A stretch of 64,000 bases of DNA from the NCBI GenBank assembly GCA_002633005.1, contig NMRA01000498.1, forward strand, positions 117,668 to 181,667, written 5' to 3'. This DNA comes from Phoronis australis (taxonomy: Eukaryota; Phoronida; Phoronidae). Both the position numbers and the translations under genes were made by a program. Positions 23,772 through 35,923 of this stretch are shown here, one piece after another. Every line of letters starts with the position of its first letter. Within the stretch, counting starts at the first letter, position 1. The notes beneath the pieces are model-generated. The model was not told where the DNA came from. It searched no databases and was given only the letters and a program-made list of their open reading frames with translations.

Positions 23772-26700
23772 ATGTCTGACTATTTCGGAGGAATAGAAGG
23801 GTAAATTTGTTTCGATGTTATTAAGGCTTCGCCAGTATGATTTTCTTAAATTGGCTGTGTTCAGTACTTTCCTAGTCCCAGACTCAGTAGTGAGTGTGGC
23901 TCGGACCCTTGTGCCCTTGTGGACTCGGGCTCGGACACTGAGACAGTACCACCATGGCACCAATCTCAGCTGGCCCCAGTGGAGGTGGTGATCATCCCAG
24001 ACCCGCCATTCATTGGAAGCTTTTCGGTGAATTATACTTCACACTGATTAAACCATCAATGTCATGCTAAGTTGGCCTACCTTTTAGGCATAGAGGTACA
24101 CCTTTCAAGAAGCTGTTGGTGTCTTCAAGTTTAACTCTTCCCAGCTTGAACTAATATTCCAGCATTCAAACGTTTTTTCAAACAGTCCTTGGTTCAGGTG
24201 ACCATTTTTACACTGATCATGTCAGGGGGCATGACGCTGTCTTGGAGAACCAGTTTCATCCACTGGATGATGACTCCATTATTCAGTTTTTGCCTGCAGT
24301 TCTCAAAATCAAGGGCCCATTGTCAGTATTCGACAACTGCTATGGCACCGCTCTACTTTTGTTTATTCAAAACAAATACGGATGTGCTCATGAGAGTGAA
24401 ATCAAACATTGCAAGCCCCATCTCTGTTGTCAAAAGGCCTGTTTATCAGAAAATCGGATTCTATGTTTTGTAGGACCAACTCTGCTTTTAACAAAATATT
24501 AGCATTCATTCTACTACAGATTTTAGAGCAGTGGAAAGTCTGATATTTGACTTTACCAATCTTTTGTCAATTAGTTCACATGACCGTGTTTTTTTAGTAA
24601 AATTTAACAAAAAGGAATGGTACATTGATAACAAAACTACGATATCAATAACATGATTAAGTTTTATTTGATTCAAATGTTCAAGGTCAGATATCAGAAA
24701 TGCTGTTACAGTTTTCTAAAATATCATTTCATTTCTGTTTTATGCAACTTTATGTAGGACCACTCTGCTGAATTTATTATATCAGTGTGAAAAAAACCTA
24801 ATTGTGAGTGGATTTTTTTTTGTTACACACTCGCGCAGTGGAATGAGTACACTGATTGACTGATTGGCCAGTCAGGATGCAGCTGTGCCGTTATCACTTT
24901 CACAGTGACAAACCAATGTTTACATAGTCCATCTCTCTTATTGTCTGCTTTCATTTGATGTTCATGTAATCCAGCACTTATGTTGTAAACAGCCGCGCCT
25001 GATGCTCACCAACATTTAAAAATACTACCGGTATTTGCGAACACCTTTCAACAAATGCCGTGAAGGAGATGTGTTTTGTATGAAATACTTTCATCAAAAA
25101 ACTGCAAATGGAGAAAAATGGTTAACTTTCAGAGAAATTAGACTTAACTTTCACCTGTTCATCCTTTGTGTGACTGCAAGCTCAGACCAGCTTGACCACA
25201 GTATGTGTGCCAGCACAAAAGGTGTGCTTAACAAGTTAAATATGTGTGATTCTAGATTAGATCGTAATAATGGAAGTTTCTGGATTTTTACACTCTAGGA
25301 GAATGGTACATAAAGACATTTCAAGACCATTCTTGTTTTACCATTTCAGGGGAGCTACCAGCTCTGAGATGGTACTGATGAAGTTAGATGGCACCATTGT
25401 TGCCTGGAGCAGTGAGGGCAGCACCAACCATTGGGTATGCAGTAGGAATCATAACAAGTTTGTACATATGTGTGTTCACCAGTCTAATATTTAGTTGGCT
25501 TCTTTGGGTCAATATTGAACGATGCAAGAAAATTGCGGGATAAAGTAAAGTGTTGAAAATTTTCTCAGGAACATTTTTCTCATAAAATTTGCCAAAGCAT
25601 GCTTTCAATTTGAGAGTACTAGTAAAGAACCTAATTTTCATTTTTTGTGCTCATGTTTGGCCAAAATATAGAAAAGCACAATCATGTAATTACAATCATC
25701 TAGCTATTGCTTTTTGGCTAAGATAAGAGTCTGTGATTGTCAAGAGTTTTAAAAATGTATTCTTTTATGGATTAATGTTTAATAAATAATGAAAGCAGCC
25801 TAACTTAAGACAGGAAAATTGTTGTCTTTTAAAGTACAAGGCTTAAAGCTGCTATATACCTGAGTTCCAATAAAGTAACCAAGTTTTGATTTAGGCCCCT
25901 TACCACTTTACCTGTTTCCTCCTCAGATAATTGTTTATGGGAATTTTTTTACTGAGGCAAGGTTTGTAGTCAGGTTGAATAAATGTGCACTAATTTATCC
26001 ATTCTTTTCAAGTTAGTTGGTGTTGAGGAAGCCTGCCGTCGCATAAACAACATGGTGGAAACTTGTAAGAAGAAGGCTGGACTGGACTTGGGCAAGCCAA
26101 TCAGAGCTTTGGTAAATGCAACCTGCGGTAAAATTTCCAGTTTTGGGGCAGTGAAAATTTAATTATTTTACTCCTCACAGTTGGAGTTTTTATAAAATTT
26201 TAGAATAGACAACAACGACCGTCCCAAAGTTAAGAATCATGATCAATGACGAACGATCAATGACAAATGATCAATCACTTTAATATAATTGCACACTATG
26301 TGTTGGTGGCTATATTCATGCTGTGTTGATGCAAAACATAAGTCCTGGAACATTTGACGAATATGATGAATGCTAACACTTGCCCTAGTCCTAGTTAAGA
26401 ATCGATAAAATTTAATTTTATCTTAAATTTTATAGAGTTGGCCTTAGTAAAGATTTTTCCCCATCTATCTTGTATTCTGTTTTTCATGACTTTTTATCAT
26501 TGAGTTTATGTCAGTATGGTCTGTGACAATCATTATCTATGGTACAACGGTTAAAAGGATGAGACATATACATCATTTCTTTTAGTTGTTATCTCACTGA
26601 ACACTTGCTTGTCAGCTTATTCAGTTTGCACCGTGTGATAACCAAGGACTAATCTTTTTTTAACTGGAATGTGTAATAGATAACTTTTTGTTCTTTGAGT

Positions 26701-29700
26701 TTTCAATTTTTTTTAAGTTTGCAAGTCACGTGTCTACTTCACATCAATATAATTAAATTTTCTTATTGTCGGATATTATTGTAACTTTTATGTGCTTCAG
26801 ACATGATTAGTTGGTGTTGACAAAAATCTGTCAACTAATTAGTTTGTTCAACTTATTTTCCTTTTGCCACACAACATGTGCCTGTCTCATTGAACATCAT
26901 ATAACATAAAACCATCCATTTCTGGGCATTGTAAAGACCTGCAGTCCATTACATGAAGTTTTTTGGTCTTAACCTGAAATTGAGCTAACTTAAGACTAAT
27001 CTGTATGGTACACATTTCGTAAAATTTGCGACCAAAAGTTAGCCTCCCGGTTGTTGTAGCTCTTGGTTGTTTCTCTATTTCCAGTGATTAATTTTTCAGT
27101 TTTTCATGTTCTAACTTGCCGGAGTTCTCAAATTCTGCCACCATTGACCAAATTCTTCATATAAAGCTGATTTAAAGTTGTTGTCCACTAAAGAAAAAGT
27201 ACTTAGTCTATACTTTGGATTTAGACCACTTATCACAATACAATTGGTAAAATATCGCCAATTTTGGACAACAGAAATAATTGCTCAAGATTTTGTTTTT
27301 CATTTTTCAAAGGCTTCTAACATTGTTATGAATGTCCTCAAAATCTCAAAATCCTTGCCTGAGAGTTGTTGTGTCATAGAGTTTATTTGGGGCTTCTTAT
27401 GAAAAAATGGAAAAACAAAACTTCACTTGACGACCAGATTGTGTCCTGAATTGGTAAGCTTTTATCGTTGTTTGAACTCATTGGCTACTATGGAAGTGGT
27501 TTGTTGACTTGGAAAGCACTGACAACTTAGAGTCTGATCACAACATATTATCACCGGTCATGACTCGCCAACTTATTGGGCCTGCTTTCTGGCAGTGAAC
27601 TAGTCATTCTTACAAAATCACATCTAATTTGCCTAAGGAACCAGTTGAGACCATTACGAGAAGTGATCTGAATCAACAGCAGCTATTTTTGAGAGAAAGA
27701 CTGGTGCATTTACACCTGCTTTATAAATAGATGTTGTAAAGTTGACCTGGGGTCAGTAAAGTTAGTGTTCACCTTAATGATACTGGTGCATTCAGGTTAA
27801 ACACCAGTGTTTGTCCAAGGCTGCATTTTTGCGCCATTTGACCTAACCAAACTGTAAAGACGCAAATTGGCTTGATGAGTGTGTCGCCTTGGACGCAACT
27901 TTTTGTTCAAAGGTTGTGATATTAAATAAAACCCAAAACAGATGAAAATTATTTGGTAACATTCTTTTCTTTGATGACCATACCGTACCTTTCGTTCCAT
28001 AATAGGATCGCTAGATTTTTTCATTTCTGAAGCCAAACCCATGACATCATTGCTCCGTAAGTAGGTCAACACAATATTCTGTTACAATTGGTCCAATAGG
28101 GGATAGGCTCAATCACACAGTCGCACAAACAGAAGATTGTTATTAAAAATAAAGCTTGTGTCGTACTTTGTAAGTGTGTTTTTAAAGATTTTGGGACTAA
28201 GTATCATGGACCCCAAAAAATTTAAATGGACCTCAAAATTATTAGGAGGTGGGTCCACTGGACCCCAGTTTTTGGAAGAGTAGGGCGAACACTGTAATAC
28301 TGATGATAAAGTGACAGTATTGACACTAAAGTTTGTGTTAATGCTCCAGGGTATGTCACTCAGTGGAGGAGATCAAGTCGAGTCTCAAGGGAAAATCATT
28401 GACAGACTAAAGAGTGCACATGGCAATGCGGCTGGGAACTTCTTTGTGTGTAACGATACTGTGGGCGCTATATACACTGCCTGTAATGCAGGGGGTGAGT
28501 TGGGGTTTACATTGTATGTAATACTACAGAGGGCACTGTATACACTGTAGTGCAGGGGTGTGAGTTGGAGTTTACATTGTATGTAATACTACAGAGGGCA
28601 CTGTATACACTGCCTGTAGTACAGGGGGTGAGTTGGGGTTTACATTGTGTGTAATACTACAGAGGGCACTGTATACACTGCCTGTAGTACAGGGGGTGAG
28701 TTGGGGTTTACATTGTATGTAATACTACAGAGGGCACTGTATACACTGTAGTGCAGGGGAGTGAGTTGGGGTTTACATTGTATGTAATACTACAGAGGGC
28801 ACTGTCTACACTGTAGTGCAGGGGAGTGAGTTGAGACTACAGTGCATGATGCTTGTAGTGCAGGATTAGTTGGAATTACAATTATACCTGAAATTGATCA
28901 TAAGTTATGCCTCACCAAACTCCTCAAAACATCCCAGCGTGTGTTAGCAATCTGATGAAAGGCACTTTGGACTGATGGAAACGGGCCACTTTGGCCAAAA
29001 CATGCCTTGAATGTAACGCTGTTAACTATAAGATCAATGCATCAGTCCCTATGGAAGTACTGGTGAACAATGCTGAATGTAATTACATCGTTTTTGGTTA
29101 ATGTTTATCATATTTTTGGGGGAAAGCGGTCCCAAGCTAACTTTTCAGGAATTCAATTTCACAAGCCAAATACAGTTAAAAATCATTAGTTTCAGTATAC
29201 TATGTTCACTTACAAGTTATTTCAACCAGTGTTTTATTGTCCGTAAAGACATCGCTGATGCTGTAATTGCTCTGCTGCACACAAAAAACCACTTGGATCA
29301 GTGCTGGTGGCAAGGGTGACTGACGACAACTATGGCAAAGTCTCACTAAAAAAATTTCGGACACGACGGCGGACAAGTGAAAATTTTATTCGTGACTTTT
29401 GATTTTTGTCCCATGAAATATTACACGTTCAAGGTTTGTACCATGGCTGCCACCAGACAATCTATTTTGAAAAATTATTGACATTTACAACAATGTTTTA
29501 AGCCCTTGAAAAGAGAAGATATAGTTATTTTGGTAATTATTTTTTACCAAGATTTGCGAGACTTTAGTGTAGTGCAAGGTGCCGTGAAAGGGCGCGAGTT
29601 TCTAATCAATGTTACTGCCACTGTTCTGTAATCCTCTTAAATTGTTGTTATAATATTGAGCAGGAGTTGTACTCATCAGCGGCACAGGATCTAACTGTAA

Positions 29701-32700
29701 CCTGATCAATCCGGACAAGTCATCGTTCAACTGTGGAGGTTGGGGTCATATGTTGGGAGATGAAGGTTCAGGTACGTGAAACGAACATGTTAAATCTACC
29801 ATAACCTGCGTTCCATCAATGAGAAATAAACTAAAACTTTCAATTTGTCCCTAAAGCTTGTCTGCACCATGCTGTAAACATCCGCTTTAAATGAGATAAG
29901 GATTGATTTGGAGAAATCTTTTGAACTTGTCCAATGTCATGTGGTCAGTCTGACATTTTCTATCTACATTCCAATCTCACTGGGGAGGCTAGTCATCAAC
30001 AGAGTGACTATTCACTAGGTCACAGGGGGATTTACTGTTTCTTATCAGATCAAATCTAAACAGAAGGCTTGAAAGCATACAGGCTCTAATTTTACCTTTC
30101 TTCTTGGGTCATGAAAACTGATTGAAACCATAAAATCTAAATAGAGGAGTAAAAATTAAACTATGTGGGTTCTTGAATTGGTCACTGGCAGGTAATAGGT
30201 TTATTAACAAAAACCCAAGCCTCGAACTATTCATTGGAAAGCAGTTTCCAGCATGGCTTTATCAGCTGATTATACACATCACTAACACACGATAGAAGCT
30301 GTGCCTGAAACAATGTGGATATAACCTGGTTGTGATAAGAAATCTTGTTTAAAGGGCATTTTCATGACATGACCAACTTTAATTCACATATGACTTTGGT
30401 AGGCCTGTCTGTGCACATGGTTTTGTTGTGTAGGACATTGTATACGACTCGAGAAGTGGTGAGGGAACACTTATCTTGACAGTCTAATAAGCAATGATTT
30501 ATCATAGTGTAGAATGTGACTCCTGGGCTTGGAAAGAATTATGACTGTTCATTTTAGAATGACTCCTGCATGCTCGCTGCATAAAATGACTCACTATGAC
30601 CATATATTAGAATAAGACGTGCATGCTTGCTGCATAACATGACTCACCATGATCACATTTTAGACCCAGGTCTTGAGCAATAAATTGATGAACTGCTGTT
30701 TTCTCCGAGCCCAAAAGTAACCTCAAATATGAAAAACAAGTAAAAGTGGGACTTCACTCCAAAAAGAAGAAAGAATTTCCTGAGTAAAGTTAACGTGATA
30801 ACATGGTGATATCTTCTGAAGTCTTCTGTGTTCGCATGTTTCTTGAGTCTTCACCAAGCAAACCTGTTTTATTACATTAAGTGGTCTAAATCAAAAGATG
30901 TTTTCATGATGAAAAATGGGTTTAAAGTACCTTTAAGAAAACAGTGGTATATTATAGTGCACTGCACAGTTTAAGGTGAAATGGAAACTGTAGGGTCTGT
31001 CCAACAAAGCCGTTATTTGTACTATTCAACTATCATTATATGCAAATAAAAGTTCTTCAGTTTGCAGTTTCATGGTCATTGTTTTTGACTCAATTGATAT
31101 CATCCAATTACACTTGGTAACATAGTGAGACCCAACACTTTTTTGAAACCTGCAGTGGTTGTGTTTGTTTTCGCAGCCTACTACATCAGTCACCTGGCCT
31201 TGAAGACCTTGTTCGATGCAGACGACAACCTGTTTCCCTGTGACCTTGACCTAACCTTTGTGAGAGAGGTCATGTGTAAACATTTCAAGGTACAACCTTA
31301 TACATTTGTCACTAATGTATGAATAGCAACATTATGCCTGTGTAAGAACAAGTGGTCCTTCCCAGGGGGAACCCAAGTTGCATAATTGCTGGGGTGTACA
31401 GCTGCCACACATGTACAACTTCGTTTGAGATTGCTGCCAGTTTTGCAGAGCAAAATACAATTAACAGACTTCCAGGCTCCGAATTGCTGGAAAGGTGTAA
31501 TTGATCATCATGAGTTCAATTCAGATAATAAATAAGTCTTAAACTGTTTTCATATATTTTACACCAGAGCCTGTTATAACTGCTCTGTGGTTTGTGTGTT
31601 GGAGTTGCAACCAAAGGGTCAAAGTTCAATCCTTCCTTCCTGCAGTTGTATAGTTGTGCCCTCTGGTTGTGGTCACTTAAATCGCATTGCTCCAGTCGAC
31701 TCAGATGCATGAATTGAGTTCATGACACTGCTGGGAAGTCACATGCAATGGACTAGCTTCCAGTTTAGTGGCAGTTCAAGGACTAAGAAACTGGCCCCAT
31801 GAGCCTGCTGGTTAACATGAAGGGTTTCATTTCTGTTAAAGTACACTTAAGGAGAATGCCACCCAAAAACAACCTATTTTGTATCAATTTAGATCGAGTA
31901 GTTCTACTCGATAACGGGACGTTCGGTTGCATTACCTGACGGCAGACGGAGGTGTGAAATTATCCAATGATGTCATTGGTTTCACACGCAGTCTGTTCAG
32001 CAGTTCACAACACAGGTTACCGGTGTCAGCTTATCGCTTGAATTCATCGTTTAACACCAAAAAATCATCACACATTGATGTAAAACCCTTAAAAATACAC
32101 CGAGTTCTTACAAAAATGTGTTGTTTTATTTCGCTTTTACGGATTTATTGGTATTTGGACACACCGTAGCCTACAAAGTTCGGCAAGCCAATTTACCAAG
32201 GTGGCGTAGCAGGAGTTTGGGATCTGTTCGGAGATAAATTCAAAGTATTCTTCCATGAAATACAGAAAGGAATACTCAGATCTGTGTTGTTTAGACTTAT
32301 GATGAGTTCTAAACACAGAACGCTTGTTATCCCGGCCAGTGGCTCGGAACCCGATCAGGGCCCGTCACGGCCGGACTGACTCGCTATCCCGGCCAGTGGC
32401 TCGGAACCCGATCAGGCCCGTCGCGGCCACCGGGACTGGCACGAACATAAACCAGCTTGAGTTATAAAGTAAACCTTCAGTCACGAAAAGACTATAATCA
32501 TAGTGAGCCAAAGAAATAATGTGCACGTAATTATTTATGTGAATTAGCCACGAAACTGAAAATCTACTTATTGTCAGGGGCCGCGAAGTCAGGTTCCCCT
32601 TCCACAGACCGTCAGGGCAAAGGTAGTGCAATAACAATAATTTGAATAATGTATTTGTATTTCTAAATAAAGATTCCCCTAACCATAGCATATAAAATCG

Positions 32701-35700
32701 TGCAATTGTTTCACAACAGCTATCTGTCAGCAAACACTGAATTAACATGTGCTCACAGGGCCTCGGTGTCCGGTCAATTACCTTTATTGCCAGCATCAAA
32801 AGCCGGTAACGCTGTGGTTTATTCATTGCTAGCTTCTCAACATTTGCACTCACGAACACTCCAAAGGCATTACAAATTGTATCTAATGAGACAGACTTTG
32901 TTTTGGTTTTATATAAGCATTGGTTAGGGTGAGAATAATTCATTTAGAAACAGAACGAATATTAAATGTCTACGATTGCCCGGTGCCAATCCCGACTTGG
33001 TCAAGAGCTCATCCGACGAAGACTTCATCGGTCGGATTGTTAGGTTTCACAGGCAATCAGTTCGAACCGGAATACACTGATCAAGAAATACTAGAGAGGC
33101 GCTGTGAACATGCATAGGCAACGAAAAATATGGATAGTTCTTTGGTAAGCCGGAATTCGTCAGAGAAATCACTGTCAACGAAATGCCGACCACAGACACG
33201 GAGATGTTTCACGGCCTCATACTTGCTATTAACAGCCTATCTTTCATTCTCCACTACCGCGAGCCACTTCCTAAGCTTTTCGAGCTCTCGAGGAAGTCGA
33301 AAAAAACGATATACCCGCTTTTTTCTCAGCTTCATACTTCGGACAAGCATGAGCGATGCACCGCAATATAGTGGCATTCACTCTGCAGACGAACCACTGA
33401 CGTCGCTGCGTCGTTTTTCACCTCCCTCAGAGGTTAACGCGACACCTCTCGGCAAGGTGAGGTCGACCGTATAAGAGGCGATGTGGTTATAGACCGATTA
33501 AGACGGTAAAAAAGACTAATTAAATCAGGTAGCATTCTCCTTTAACTTAACACTTTGCCCAGTGGGCGATGCTGGGATGTCCATAGGATGGCTTTAGATG
33601 ACTAAATGTAATCTGTTTTGCTGGACCACTGCTAAATTAGGTGTCCGAGTATCGCCTCGTTGCTGCCACTTGAACTGCTCTGAAAATATGCTGATGGAGG
33701 AATTTAATGTATTTAATAAGTAAATGCTAATTAAATCAACTCTCAAAGCATTGCTTTATGCATTTTTCAGATTACTCATAGGATGGAGATTTTGGACCAT
33801 TTCTACACAAAATTCGACAAAAGTTTCGTTGCCAGTCTTTGTAAAGAACTCGCTCGTGGGGCCAAAGACCTGCAAGATCCGTTATGTTTGCACGTATTTA
33901 AGAAAGCAGGATATTGCCTTGCCAGGCACATATTGGCTGTGGTACCCAATGCACAAAAGGTGATTTGTTTAGTGTACTCTGTGGAATCTGTGAATTCTAA
34001 TAACAATTACTATGTATTTTTTTAATTGTGTTAATTTTGCATATTGAAAGATGTGAAGTCTGATTTTATGTTCTATTTGCTAACTCTGTTATTACCTAGA
34101 TTTCAAGGACTTACTAACACCTACATTGTTATTGAATTTACTTGGAGCAGGAAGGGGTGAAGACTTTCTGCTAGTCCTGATACGCTTTTGACACGATAAA
34201 GATGGTGTTGTGAAAAGACAAGTTTCACTGCTTTCATTCTTGCTTTTCACACTAAAATACAGAGATTTGTTGAAGAATACATGTTTTATTTTAGTACCTC
34301 AGTGTACAGGTGAACACCAGTATTAAATTTTTTGTTCGCTTTCGAGGAGTCGTCAAAAGCGCACGTTTCTAACATTTCGTAAGAACAGAGAAAATGTGAA
34401 CAATGGCTTGTGTTTACAAGTGACTTGTGGTCTCGTGATCTTCTGAGTATAAGAAACTATCTCAAAAACAAATAGTAAACAAACACAACTTCATTGTACA
34501 GTAACATTCTGTCAGGCTTAGATTGCTTGTTTGACAAACAACTGAGAAGGTACCAGTGTGTTTGGTTCAAAAAAATGCTTTTTCGGGCAATTTTTTCATT
34601 TTAAAATAAATAATGTACGAGCTTGCTGTACCTAGGAACTGCTAGAGACACCTGGTGGCCTGCAAGTGGTGTGTGTAGGAAACGTTTGGAATAGTTGGGC
34701 AATAATGAAGGATGGTAAGTGTTGTCTTGGTAACAGTTTGGTTAGAGATAGTTGCACAGGATGTGTTTCGATAAAGTGGTTCAAAAGTAGGTAATGTTAA
34801 CCCATACAGTGCTGATGAGGTCAAGTCAGTTGAAGTCTCAAACTTCAAAATTGAATAAATCATGCGGGTGTCTCCTACTGTTCAATCTGTGCACTAAATG
34901 GCGTTAATTGTAATTAGGAGAACTCATGGTATCGGAGAACAAAAACTAAGAATTCCACTCCAGACATGAAACAAAATTATGTTTTTCAAATGTGGTACAT
35001 GTTACGTTAAAGTGGCCCAATAAATGAGCGTTTCATTGAAGAAACTAACTTTTGATTTTGGCCACTTACCCCTATGAAATTGACTGCAACTGTTCCTCTT
35101 TTTTGGTTTTGATTTTCATTTTAATGATTTCCAGTTTCCTCTTTTTTTCTTCTCTTCTTTTATCATTATTTTGACTTTATTTATGCAAAAATTTTTTTCT
35201 TGCAGTTAAATTATACAAGACAAAAAATATTTCTATCACGTAACTCTATTTGTAGAACGATACTTCACCTGGAAAATTTTCCTCTTTCATGGGGCATTCC
35301 AATCCCTGATAGAGGCTAACTAGTGTATTTATTGAAATCAGACAAATCCCTGGATATTTAATAGATATTGAAGAGAATGTAATTTTCAACCAGACCATAA
35401 TTAAACTGAACGTTGAATGGTAATGTTTTAATTTACAAGGATTACATCTGCCAACGTGACTTTTACGCCTGTTTCTTGACTTATCAGCTCTTCTTTTTGG
35501 CTATTAAGTAACTTGATTGATAAACTTAAAAATCTTGAATTGGTGTAGAAAAATGAAACTTTGCTAAAATTATCGCAGTTCTACATGCAAGTAAATATCT
35601 GATGGTTTTTAATGTTGTCGCCTTGGCCCTAAAGTGACATATTAATTTAATCCCTCAGCAAAACCGTGGCACATTCACGCTCTTTCAGATAATAATAATA

Positions 35701-35923
35701 ATAATAACAATAACATCTCCCAGTAGCCCATACTGTTGTTATTTCAGGATTTCTGGAAGGTTTGACGTCACGAGATGATGCCAGGGTGGCTGAACTCAGT
35801 TTAGTCCGTCTCCAAGTGTCGGGAGCCATCGGTGCAGCCTATCTAGGAGCAGAGGACATAGGTGCAAAAATTGAAATAGACTACAACAAAAATGTGCATG
35901 TGTTTTTTCACCATAAATTTTAG
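23772..35923 (+). CDS. NAGK: N-acetyl-D-glucosamine kinase, nine exons, complete
   Basis: NAGK phosphorylates GlcNAc to GlcNAc-6-phosphate in the cytosol, salvaging amino sugar from degraded glycans, and also acts on ManNAc. Exons: 23772-23800, 25350-25434, 26013-26111, 28350-28494, 29664-29771, 31177-31289, 33771-33959, 34636-34714 and 35748-35923. All borders are GT-AG and in phase, giving 340 residues (human 344). Visible motifs of the sugar kinase/actin-like fold: phosphate-1 loop FGGIEGGATSS (residues 5-15), STNHW (34-38), LSGGD (75-79), NDTVGA with the catalytic Asp at 107, adenosine-side ISGTGSNC (124-131), [13 protein letters not shown] (144-156) and the C-terminal GAAYLGAE helix. The 29-base first exon ends in a split Gly codon and is easily missed. 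Intron 4 begins with a minisatellite copying its own donor site; intron 6 contains a THAP-transposon relic. The gene is intact and presumably functional. Confidence 0.96.
23936..24230. mobile_element. Interspersed MITE-like element, family 2 (copy in NAGK intron 1)
   Basis: The block from GAGACAGTACCACC through CAGCTGGCCCCAGTGGAGGT, then GTGAATTATACTTCACACTG, AACTCTTCCCAGCTTGAACT and CAGTCCTTGGTTCAG, is collinear with 51636-51930. Its terminal motif also appears at both ends of 51144-51412. It has no coding capacity. Confidence 0.65.
24242..24325. mobile_element. Partial family 1 foldback element
   Basis: GAGAACCAGTTTCATCCACT and TTCTCAAAATCAAGGGCCC share order and spacing with the element at 22868-22998. 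The outer GATATA ends are decayed. It lies directly after the family 2 element in NAGK intron 1. Confidence 0.55.
26112..28349. other. NAGK intron 3
   Basis: 2.2 kb of AT-rich sequence. No coding remnant or tandem array was recognised. Confidence 0.5.
28470..28850. repeat. Minisatellite (65-68 bp unit) derived from the NAGK exon 4 donor
   Basis: GTGAGTTGG cores lie at 28495 (the real donor), 28560, 28628, 28696, 28761 and 28826. Each unit carries GGGTTTACATTGTATGTAAT, ACTACAGAGGGCACTGTATA and CACTG(CC)TGTAGTGCAGGGG, so it repeats the last bases of exon 4 together with the start of intron 4. At 28628 and 28696 the AGGGG/gtgagttgggg junction is identical to the authentic one. Reading on past the real donor meets a stop at about 28548. 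Confidence 0.93.
29772..31176. other. NAGK intron 5
   Basis: Non-coding. A two-copy tandem repeat of about 55 bases lies at roughly 30555-30665 (TAGAAT..GCATGCT.GCTGCATAA.ATGACTCAC.ATGA.CA). Nothing else was recognised. Confidence 0.5.
31847..33545 (-). mobile_element. Relic DNA transposon with THAP domain in NAGK intron 6
   Basis: The ends are inverted repeats: TTAAGGAGAATGCCACC at 31847 and, read on the minus strand from about 33545, TTAAAGGAGAATGCTACC. A TTAA-like flank is present on both sides. Near the right end the minus strand encodes a broken THAP zinc-binding domain, annotated separately. The interior has an imperfect direct repeat at 32329-32425 (ATCCCGGCCAGTGGCTCGGA). No transposase core was recognised, so the element is probably internally deleted. 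THAP domains occur at the N-terminus of P-element-type transposases, which fits a domain near the 5' end, but the superfamily is not established; TTAA flanks are not the usual P-element signature. Confidence 0.6.
33150..33375 (-). pseudogene. THAP-domain coding remnant, frameshifted
   Basis: On the minus strand, C-I-A-H-A-C (first zinc ligands, codon at 33360-33358) is followed by KAGISFF. A run of seven T then shifts the frame by one. In the new frame come [16 protein letters not shown], an in-frame TAG, and [14 protein letters not shown], which gives the last two ligands (C-x2-H). The order C-x4-C ... LP ... W ... C-x2-H-F is the C2CH signature of THAP DNA-binding domains. One frameshift and one stop show it is not translated intact. 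Confidence 0.72.
34990..35640. other. NAGK intron 8, AT-rich
   Basis: No coding signal. A short (AAT)n run at about 35689-35710 lies just upstream of the exon 9 acceptor. Confidence 0.5.

Noticed and set aside
32365-32943. Minus-strand frame of 192 codons
   Set aside because: No domain is recognised; it runs through an internal direct repeat of the transposon relic in NAGK intron 6 and is probably chance.
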